The notes beneath the pieces are model-generated. The model was not told the DNA's origin. It searched no databases and saw only the letters and a list, made by a program, of their open reading frames with translations. Made by a program: the position numbers and the translations under genes. From Anaerolineae bacterium (GTDB taxonomy: Bacteria > Chloroflexota > Anaerolineae > Anaerolineales > Villigracilaceae): a stretch of 10,607 nucleotides of DNA. Location of the stretch: positions 1 through 10,607 of the forward strand of contig JAFLCF010000154.1 in assembly GCA_017303735.1 (NCBI GenBank), given 5' to 3'. Below are positions 5,600-10,607 of the stretch, one piece after another (the first letter of the stretch is position 1; every line of letters begins with the position of its first letter).

Positions 5600-6254
5600 T
5601 CAATCTTCCTTTTACTTCGATACCCTGTACCCCTTTCAAGACCGTGTTATCAAGGTCATTAACCAGATAGATACAGAGTTTTACCTGACGGGCGGAACTG
5701 CCGCTTCGCGAGGCTATCTCCAACATCGTTTTTCCGACGACCTTGATTACTTTGTCAATGACGACTCTCGATTTGGGCTTTGGGTGGAACGCGTTATTCA
5801 AGCACTCAATAAAGAATGGAACTGCGAAGTTCTCATGAAGGAAGAGCGTTTTGCGCGGCTAAAACTTTTACAAGGCGATGTTATGTTAAAGATCGAAATG
5901 ATCAATGACGTACCAGCGCGTGTGGGAAGCGTTACAACCCATCCTGTTCTAGGACGAATGGATAGTTCAGAAAATATCCTTGCAAACAAAGTTACAGCCC
6001 TTTTAGGGCGTGAAGAACCAAAAGACCTGGCTGATGTATGGGGTTTTTGCTGTCAGAAAAACCTATCTCTCCAAGAAGCCATTACAGGCGCTCAAGGAAA
6101 AGCCGTAGGCATCTTCCCGGCTGATTTGGCACGAGTCCTATGTTCAGTGCGCAAAGAAGATTGGGAAACCATTCGTTGGATCAATGCGCCACCACTGGAA
6201 ACTTTCATTACACAACTTACAAAGCTTGGTGATAGTTTATTGCTCGCAAAATAA
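5592..6254 (+). CDS. AbiEii-like nucleotidyltransferase toxin of module 2
   Basis: This 220-residue protein belongs to the polymerase-beta-like nucleotidyltransferases. Motifs in order are YLTGGTAASR (31-40), the metal-binding FSDDLDYFV (47-55), a third acid in LKIEMIND (E102), and ILANKVTALLGREEPKDLADVWGF (129-152) with K133, R140 and the K144-D145 pair typical of the AbiEii/AbiGii group. It is shorter than the AbiEii at 4270 and not closely similar to it, so this module is a separate lineage and not a duplicate. The start overlaps the previous gene by 8 bases. The expected action is transfer of nucleotides to RNA or protein when the partner is lost, leading to growth arrest. A perfect hairpin follows 13 bases after the stop. 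Confidence 0.8.
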   Translation: MANQSSFYFDTLYPFQDRVIKVINQIDTEFYLTGGTAASRGYLQHRFSDDLDYFVNDDSRFGLWVERVIQALNKEWNCEVLMKEERFARLKLLQGDVMLKIEMINDVPARVGSVTTHPVLGRMDSSENILANKVTALLGREEPKDLADVWGFCCQKNLSLQEAITGAQGKAVGIFPADLARVLCSVRKEDWETIRWINAPPLETFITQLTKLGDSLLLAK

Positions 6255-6267
6255 AGATGAATCCTAA

Positions 6268-6300
6268 AATAGACCTCCGAAAAATACTCGGAGGTCTATT
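6268..6300. terminator. 13-bp perfect hairpin after module 2, overlapping the stub C promoter
   Basis: Arms at 6268-6280 and 6288-6300 are perfectly complementary around a 7-base A-rich loop. The position right after the nucleotidyltransferase stop suggests a terminator. The downstream side has few T residues on the plus strand, while the minus strand gives TTTT after the stem. The last base of the right arm is the first base of the TACAAT box of stub C, so the structure could also affect that promoter. Confidence 0.6.
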
Positions 6301-6305
6301 ACAAT
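6300..6305 (+). promoter_or_regulatory. -10 box of esterase stub C, leaderless spacing
   Basis: TACAAT is 6 bases before the ATG at 6312. The segment from ATTACAAT through CTCCCCATGA is identical to that before the intact esterase at 7280, so promoter and start were duplicated together. Confidence 0.6.
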
Positions 6306-6311
6306 CTCCCC

Positions 6312-6437
6312 ATGATCCCCCATCCCTTCCTGCAACTCGCTCGTGCAAATGGCAACCCCGTCATCGAAGGCAGACGTGTCACCTTCGTGTGGCAGGGCAA
6401 GTCCGCGCCGCATTACATTCGTTGCTCTCTTTTATAA
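6312..6437 (+). pseudogene. Truncated esterase 5' end, copy C (41 codons)
   Basis: The frame begins MIPHPFLQLARANGNPVIEG and continues RRVTFVWQGKSAPHYI, matching the intact esterase to residue 35. It then changes to RCSLL and stops. From the conserved Gly-Asn onward all differences from the intact gene are synonymous (GGC/GGA, TTC/TTT, GGC/GGA, TAC/TAT), so this end came from a working, slightly diverged gene. The break is at about 6419. The -35 box of the MNT/HEPN promoter begins 2-3 bases later. It is the longest of the three stubs. Confidence 0.88.
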
Positions 6438-6450
6438 ACTGTTATAGAAT
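6422..6450 (+). promoter_or_regulatory. Promoter of the MNT/HEPN module
   Basis: TTGCTC (6422-6427) and TAGAAT (6445-6450) are separated by exactly 17 bases. The ATG is 9 bases after the -10 box, so the mRNA would have a leader of only about 2-3 bases and no room for a ribosome binding site. Confidence 0.6.
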
Positions 6451-6459
6451 AGACCTATC

Positions 6460-6852
6460 ATGACTAGTACGGTGTACTCTGTAAAAAATCCCCGCCTGCG
6501 CCGCCCTGAAACCATACCCTTGGGATTGACCGTTTCAGTGGGTAAATCCTTGCGCCCCGCTATCCAGAAGATCATTCAAGAACTCAACCCTGAAAAGATC
6601 GTTCTTTTTGGTTCGTATGCATACGGAACACCCAATCCGCACAGTGATGTGGATTTGCTGGTTATCATGAAAACAAGATCATCTCACAAAGACAGAAGTT
6701 GGGCGGTTTCCCGTTTGTTATTACCGCGCCCCTTTCCTGTGGACATTCTCGTAAAAACCCCAAAAGAAATTGAAAAGGCTCTAGAATTAGGCGATTTTTT
6801 TGTCAAAGAAATTCTAACGCGGGGCAAGGTGTTATATGAGCGAAGCAAATGA
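6460..6852 (+). CDS. mntA: Minimal nucleotidyltransferase (MNT) antitoxin
   Basis: The 130-residue protein has the signature of minimal nucleotidyltransferases: IVLFGSYAYGTPNPHSDVDL with G51-S52 and the metal-binding D63 and D65, then a third acid D95 in PFPVDILVKT. In MNT/HEPN pairs this protein is the antitoxin and, in studied cases, inactivates the HEPN toxin by adding AMP to it. The first 28 residues are an extension before the core. The start is supported by a promoter just upstream; the gene lacks a ribosome binding site. The downstream HEPN gene starts 17 bases before this gene ends, which argues for coupled translation. All three acidic residues are present, so it should be active. 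Confidence 0.88.
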   Translation: MTSTVYSVKNPRLRRPETIPLGLTVSVGKSLRPAIQKIIQELNPEKIVLFGSYAYGTPNPHSDVDLLVIMKTRSSHKDRSWAVSRLLLPRPFPVDILVKTPKEIEKALELGDFFVKEILTRGKVLYERSK

Positions 6853-7219
6853 TCCGCTTGCATGGGTAGAACGCGCTGAAGAAGATTTTATTTTGGCGCG
6901 TACCGCACTTCGGCGAAAACAGCCACTTGCCTATGGCGCGTGTTTTCATGCTCAACAATGTGCTGAAAAATATATGAAAGCTTTGCTTATTTCCAAAGGT
7001 GCAGACTTCCCTAAAACCCACGACCTCCTGATGTTAAACAACCTTTGTTCTTCCAACGGAATATTTCTCGAAGTGGATGCAAAGCACCTTAACACCCTTT
7101 CCGATTACGCTGTCCGAACACGTTATCCGGGCAACGATCCTACAGCAGAAGATGCACAGGAAGCTATTGAACTCGCAAAACTGGTTCGCGGTTTTTCTAG
7201 AAAATTTCTCGGTCTGTAA
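6836..7219 (+). CDS. hepT: HEPN-domain toxin partner of MNT
   Basis: The 127-residue, mostly helical protein fits the HEPN family encoded beside MNT genes. Visible signatures are LAWVERAEEDFILAR (8-22), ACFHAQQCAEKYMKALL (35-51), KTHDLLML (60-67) and YAVRTRYPGND (91-101). HEPN toxins are usually RNases with an R-x4-6-H motif. I find no arginine followed by histidine at that distance anywhere in this chain, so either this subgroup uses other residues (R94, R96 and Y97 are candidates) or it is not a standard RNase. AAGGTG before the ATG can serve as a ribosome binding site. A terminator follows the stop by 5 bases. Confidence 0.85.
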   Translation: MSEANDPLAWVERAEEDFILARTALRRKQPLAYGACFHAQQCAEKYMKALLISKGADFPKTHDLLMLNNLCSSNGIFLEVDAKHLNTLSDYAVRTRYPGNDPTAEDAQEAIELAKLVRGFSRKFLGL

Positions 7220-7224
7220 CCTAG

Positions 7225-7261
7225 AGAGCAGTGACATAAAAATCACTGTTCTTTTATTTTT
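7225..7261 (+). terminator. Rho-independent terminator after MNT/HEPN
   Basis: Arms at 7225-7234 and 7243-7252 form a 10-bp stem with one G-T pair and an 8-base loop, followed by a T-rich tract to about 7261. It closes the MNT/HEPN module and shields the esterase promoter that begins a few bases later. Confidence 0.75.
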
Positions 7262-7267
7262 AAATAT

Positions 7268-7273
7268 TACAAT
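7268..7273 (+). promoter_or_regulatory. -10 box of the intact esterase, leaderless spacing
   Basis: TACAAT stands 6 bases before the ATG at 7280, preceded by an AT-rich stretch with no clear -35 hexamer. The intervening CTCCCC cannot serve as a ribosome binding site. Confidence 0.6.
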
Positions 7274-7279
7274 CTCCCC

Positions 7280-8326
7280 ATGACCATAAACCTCCTCCAA
7301 CTCGCCCGCTTGACTGGAAACCCCGTCATCGAAGGCAGACGTGTCACCTTTGTGTGGCAGGGAAAGTCCGCGCCGCATTATATTGACGATATTCATCAAT
7401 GGGAGGAAAGCCCGCAAAAGATGAAGCGCATTGCCCCGGGCTTGTGGGCGTACTCGCTTGAATTGGATTCAGATGCCTATCTTGAATACAGCTTCTACGA
7501 TCCGCGCACGAAGAGGCGCATCAAAGATCCGCTCAACAAAAAGACGGTCTTCAACGGCATTGAGCACTACAACCATTACTTCTACATGCCCGAGGCAGCA
7601 CCCACGCCGTATGCCCTCAAACGTAAAGGCATCCCCAGCGGACGTGTCACCCGTCACCTCGTGGATACGTGGATGATCCAACAGAATGGCAAGCGTGAAA
7701 TGCATCTTTACAAGCCGCCGGTGAAACATCCTGTGCCTTTGCTACTCGTCTACGATGGCACAGATTACCTCAAGCGTGCCAAGCTCAATATCATCGTGGA
7801 CAATCTAATTCACGAGAAGCGCATCCGTCCGCTCGCGATGGCATTTCTGCAAAACGGCGACGACCGCCGCGGCGTGGAATATGCCTGCTCCGATGCGACA
7901 CTTATGACGCTTCAACACGTCGTTTTGCCTGTGGCTGCCAAAAAGTTGAACCTGATCGACATCCGCAAGAATCGCGGCGCATATGGCGTGCTCGGCGCAT
8001 CCTTTAGCGGATTGATGTCCATATACACGGGCTTGCGCATGCCCGAGATTTTTGGGAAGGTCATTGCACAATCATCGGTCTTCGAATCAGAAGGGCGCGA
8101 CTTTGTCGCCGTCGACTTGATCCGTGCGAAGATGTCTCGTGAAATAAAAATATGGATGGACATCGGTCACTTCGACTGGCTATTGGAAGACAACCGCAGA
8201 GTCCAGCCGCTGTTGCAAAACAACGGCTACAATGTCACCTATCACGAAGCGCCCGCCGGGCATAACTTCACCTTTTGGCGGGATGAACTTCCGCGTGCGT
8301 TGATGGCGATGTTCCCGGTTGCTTAA
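7280..8326 (+). CDS. Enterochelin-esterase-like alpha/beta hydrolase
   Basis: This 348-residue protein resembles the Fes/esterase D group (COG2382 type). Residues 14-103 form an immunoglobulin-like N-terminal domain (FVWQGKSAPHYIDDIHQW, GLWAYSLELDSDAYLEYSFYD, KKTVFNGIEHYNHYF). Residues 120-348 form the hydrolase, with PLLLVYDGTDYL (153-164), the nucleophile elbow GASFSG with S241, and the catalytic histidine H328 in APAGHNFTFWRDELP. The acid is probably among residues 294-304 (DIGHFDWLLED). No signal peptide is seen, so it is likely cytoplasmic; its ester substrate is unknown and no siderophore genes are nearby. The gene has no ribosome binding site and a -10 box 6 bases before ATG. Its first 20-36 codons are repeated three times upstream as truncated stubs, each followed by a toxin-antitoxin module. 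Confidence 0.82.
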   Translation: MTINLLQLARLTGNPVIEGRRVTFVWQGKSAPHYIDDIHQWEESPQKMKRIAPGLWAYSLELDSDAYLEYSFYDPRTKRRIKDPLNKKTVFNGIEHYNHYFYMPEAAPTPYALKRKGIPSGRVTRHLVDTWMIQQNGKREMHLYKPPVKHPVPLLLVYDGTDYLKRAKLNIIVDNLIHEKRIRPLAMAFLQNGDDRRGVEYACSDATLMTLQHVVLPVAAKKLNLIDIRKNRGAYGVLGASFSGLMSIYTGLRMPEIFGKVIAQSSVFESEGRDFVAVDLIRAKMSREIKIWMDIGHFDWLLEDNRRVQPLLQNNGYNVTYHEAPAGHNFTFWRDELPRALMAMFPVA

Positions 8327-8333
8327 TCCGCTC

Positions 8334-8354
8334 CGCGGGGTCTGTGACCCCGCG
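8334..8354. repeat. Small GC-rich perfect hairpin after the esterase
   Basis: Perfect 9-bp arms (CGCGGGGTC / GACCCCGCG) at 8334-8342 and 8346-8354 surround a TGT loop, 8 bases after the esterase stop. The T-rich stretch comes about 4 bases later and is broken, so it may be a weak terminator or a small dispersed palindromic repeat. Confidence 0.5.
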
Positions 8355-8410
8355 ACGCAAATCTTTTATTGGGTCGTCCGTATTTGTAAAACGCATCAAG
8401 GAGAGAGAAA

Positions 8411-10402
8411 ATGAAGAAGATATTTTTCATCACGTCCCTGCTGTTGATCTTCGTCCAGGCATGTGCAGCGCCAACAACGCCGCCACCTCCCACCACCCCG
8501 CCCACAGCGGTAGTCGAACCCACCGTCAGCGAAACAGAGGCAGTGGTCGAAGATACAGCCACCCGTTTGGAAAGACTCGGCGGGTATCCCTGCCCCGATA
8601 GTGACTTCACCTGTGTCGATATCATCGTGCCGTTGAATCATTTCGATCCGCAAGATGCGCGTACCATCACGGTTGTGTTTGCCGTGCTGCCTGCCACCGG
8701 AGAACGCAAAGGCATGTTCGTCACCTCCATTGGCGGACCCGGTGGCTCCGGCTTGATGAGTGCCGATGGCTACACATCGTATTTCGACCCGCGCATTCCT
8801 GAAAATTTTGATATCGTTTTCTTCGACCAGCGCGGCATCAACATGTCTGGCGGCTTGTATTGTGTTGATGCCGTCACAAAATATTATCGTGCCGATACAA
8901 ACGCGACCACACCCGAAGGCGAAGCGCAGTTATTGGATGTGACCCAAACCTTTGTAGATGAATGTGTTGCCGAGATCGGCGAGACCGAGTTATTGCCCTA
9001 TTTGGATACGGTGCAAGCCGCCGAAGATCTGGAAATATTCCGCTCGTTGATGGGCGATGAAACTTTCTGGCTTTACGGTGAAAGTTACGGCACACAATTC
9101 TCGCAGATGTATGCCGCCGCACACCCAGACCGGGTTGCGGGTCTCATCCTCGATGGCACGGTCGACCTCACGCAGACCGACATCGAATTCCTCAAAGTCC
9201 AAGCCGCCGCCTTCAACGATGTGATGGTTGCCACCCTCGAAGCCTGCAATGCCGATGAAGCCTGCTCCGCAGACATGGGTAGAGATGCTGTCGCCGTCTA
9301 CGATGAACTCGCAGCGCAATTGCAACAAGCTCCGGCTATTTTTGATTATCCGCTTTCCACTGGCGAAGTGCAGCAGCGTGAATTTTCGTTTGCAGAGTTG
9401 GAAGCCGTCTCAGGCTATCTCTATTCTGAAACCGCACGCATGATGTTCCTGCGCGCACTAGCATCGTATGCACGCGATAACACCCTCGTGCCGCTGGCGC
9501 GTGTGGCATATAACTCGTTGTATGTCCACCCCGATACGATGGAAGCCATCCTCGACCCGTCATGGAGTGATGCGATCTATTACGGCGTCACCTGCCGTGA
9601 TTATGCCGAGCCCGGCAGCACCCCTGAAGAACAGGCAGAAAACTTTTTGAGAGAAGGCGATAGCGTGGATGCAACCCTGCCGCGCTTCTCTTCCGTTTTT
9701 TATGGTGACCTGCCCTGTGTGTTCTGGCCTTACCCGCAGGATGATTCAAAACCAGCTCCCTTCGCTGAACCTTTCACCGGCGAAGGCATCCCCACACTCG
9801 TTCTCAACGCCACCACCGACCCTGCCACGCCATACGCTGGTGCGCAATCTGTCTTTGAGAATCTGTCAGATGGATATCTGGTCACACAAGTGGGTGGTCC
9901 GCATGTCATCTTTGGCTGGGGCAATGAATGTGTCGATGGCTTGGTCACCGAGTTCCTGGTCAACGATACCCTGCCCGACGAACGCGAAACAACCTGCGAA
10001 GGGTATGTAGCCGATGATTTTATTCCGCTCGTCTATGCCAACGCAGAAGAGTATGCCAGTCCGCTTGAGGCATTATATGCAGTTGATAACGAGATCAACT
10101 ACCTGCCCGAATACTATTACAACATCTCCGCAGATATCAATGCCATTGCCTGCCCCTACGGCGGCACATTCACCTTTGAGTTCGGCGATACCAGCGACCT
10201 ATACACACTGAGCGATTGCGCCTTTTCTCAAGGCTTTACGATGACGGGCAGCGGCTCCTACGAATACGACAGCGGATTGCTCACCCTTGAAGTGGACGTC
10301 ACTGGAGCCAAAGAAGGCAGCCTCACCTACACCCGCGATGCTGAGTACGCCCTGCACGTCACTGGCGAGTACGGTGGCGAAACAATTGATATTTCAGAAT
10401 AA
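8411..10402 (+). CDS. Lipoprotein alpha/beta hydrolase, TAP/tripeptidyl-aminopeptidase-like
   Basis: The 663-residue protein has a lipoprotein signal (MKKIFFITSLLLIFVQAC, lipobox VQAC with C18), then a Pro/Thr/Glu-rich tether to about residue 50. The catalytic domain resembles tripeptidyl aminopeptidases of the SlpD/E and TAP C-terminal families: oxyanion GGPGGSG (108-114), FFDQRG (137-142), nucleophile elbow GESYG with S225, acid D470 in NATTDPATPY, and H498 in GGPHVIFG. A cap region lies between about 250 and 440. Residues about 575-663 form an extra beta-rich domain (GGTFTFEFG, MTGSGSYEYDSG) not needed for catalysis. It should sit outside the membrane and trim peptides from exported proteins or nutrients; the peptide specificity is not visible. 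The start is fixed by AAGGAG (8398-8403), 7 bases before ATG. A strong terminator follows. Confidence 0.88.
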   Translation: MKKIFFITSLLLIFVQACAAPTTPPPPTTPPTAVVEPTVSETEAVVEDTATRLERLGGYPCPDSDFTCVDIIVPLNHFDPQDARTITVVFAVLPATGERKGMFVTSIGGPGGSGLMSADGYTSYFDPRIPENFDIVFFDQRGINMSGGLYCVDAVTKYYRADTNATTPEGEAQLLDVTQTFVDECVAEIGETELLPYLDTVQAAEDLEIFRSLMGDETFWLYGESYGTQFSQMYAAAHPDRVAGLILDGTVDLTQTDIEFLKVQAAAFNDVMVATLEACNADEACSADMGRDAVAVYDELAAQLQQAPAIFDYPLSTGEVQQREFSFAELEAVSGYLYSETARMMFLRALASYARDNTLVPLARVAYNSLYVHPDTMEAILDPSWSDAIYYGVTCRDYAEPGSTPEEQAENFLREGDSVDATLPRFSSVFYGDLPCVFWPYPQDDSKPAPFAEPFTGEGIPTLVLNATTDPATPYAGAQSVFENLSDGYLVTQVGGPHVIFGWGNECVDGLVTEFLVNDTLPDERETTCEGYVADDFIPLVYANAEEYASPLEALYAVDNEINYLPEYYYNISADINAIACPYGGTFTFEFGDTSDLYTLSDCAFSQGFTMTGSGSYEYDSGLLTLEVDVTGAKEGSLTYTRDAEYALHVTGEYGGETIDISE

Positions 10403-10416
10403 ATCCATTCTCCAAT

Positions 10417-10454
10417 AAAAAAACTTCCGATGTGATGGCATCGGAAGTTTTTTT
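10417..10454. terminator. Bidirectional Rho-independent terminator
   Basis: Arms at 10417-10432 and 10439-10454 form a 16-bp perfect stem with a 6-base loop. The stem is flanked by an A tract on the left and a T tract on the right, so it works in both directions. It stands between the lipoprotein gene and the converging minus-strand gene, and its T tract abuts the latter's stop codon. Confidence 0.9.
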
Positions 10455-10606
10455 CAGCCTGCCGCTTTCAACACCCTCAACGCCCGTAACGTCACCCATT
10501 TATTCGGCAACTTCGGCTTACCGTAGCTTTGCCAGGTCTTGCCGGTGTAATCGTATTCCATCAACCAGCGACCTTGTTCATCCTGCTTTTCCCGAATGAA
10601 TTGGAT
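10454..10606 (-). CDS. C-terminal end of a prenyltransferase/terpene-cyclase-like protein (truncated by window)
   Basis: A minus-strand frame is open from the right edge to a TGA at 10454-10456, giving the last 50 residues of a gene that starts outside the window. The residues include REKQDEQGRWLMEYDYTGKT, then KPKLPNKWVTLRALRVLKAAG. The QDEQGRW segment and the KWVTLRALRVLK ending resemble the last repeat of alpha/alpha-toroid proteins related to prenyltransferases and squalene-type cyclases, where the repeats end in a tryptophan-containing helix. The gene lies right behind a bidirectional terminator, which supports its being real. Only the tail is visible, so the family is tentative. Confidence 0.55.
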   Translation of the reverse strand: MQFIREKQDEQGRWLMEYDYTGKTWQSYGKPKLPNKWVTLRALRVLKAAG

Positions 10607-10607
10607 T

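Noticed and set aside
3556..6437. The stubs as conserved regulatory leader peptides of the modules
   Set aside because: Their lengths and ends differ, each module has its own promoter after the stub, and their sequence is that of the esterase N-terminus; duplication of a gene start explains them better, though not with certainty.
6257..6463. 68-residue open frame over stub C
   Set aside because: It reads the hairpin and the esterase stub in the wrong frame. The biased Arg/Pro/Ser content and the perfect match of the stub frame to the intact esterase show it is a shadow.
3556..7380. The four repeats as a CRISPR array, attC sites or IS ends
   Set aside because: They are 1-1.6 kb apart, encode the start of a protein in frame, have no terminal inverted repeats, and no integrase or transposase is present.
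8396..8653. Minus-strand frames over the start of the lipoprotein gene
   Set aside because: They are antisense shadows of the Pro/Thr-rich tether. The plus-strand frame has a ribosome binding site, lipobox and full catalytic motifs.

Overview
The window looks like part of a Chloroflexota genome, probably Anaerolineae. This is inferred from the type of DNA polymerase III alpha tail at the left edge, the balanced base composition, the TAP-like lipoprotein hydrolase, and several genes whose -10 box sits right against the start codon. No rRNA, tRNA, CRISPR array, transposase or integrase is visible.

Left part (1-3555): the C-terminal part of a dnaE-like gene ends at a strong hairpin terminator. 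Converging on it is a minus-strand pair, an orphan VapB-like antitoxin followed by an HNH endonuclease with a probable modified-DNA-reading N-terminal domain. Next, also on the minus strand, is a disulfide-forming unit: a 30-residue single-span membrane peptide and a thioredoxin-VKOR fusion.

Central part (3544-8326): this is the most interesting region. Three different two-gene toxin-antitoxin or abortive-infection modules stand in tandem on the plus strand: AbiEi/AbiEii, a DUF6922-like protein with an AbiEii-like nucleotidyltransferase, and MNT/HEPN. Each module is bracketed by a copy of the 5' end of one gene, an esterase whose only complete copy (7280-8326) stands at the right end. The three truncated copies (3556, 5200, 6312) each keep a -10 box, start codon and reading frame, then break off after about 20, 27 and 36 codons, where the next module begins. 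They differ from the intact gene mostly at synonymous positions. This looks like repeated docking of defence cassettes at the 5' end of one host gene, each event leaving a stub and keeping the gene intact downstream. All four copies and the first two modules place the -10 hexamer exactly 6 nt before the ATG, which predicts leaderless mRNAs.

Right part (8327-10607): a lipoprotein alpha/beta hydrolase of the TAP/tripeptidyl-aminopeptidase type has a normal ribosome binding site and a bidirectional terminator. The window ends in the C-terminal codons of a minus-strand gene that resembles prenyltransferase/terpene-cyclase-like proteins.
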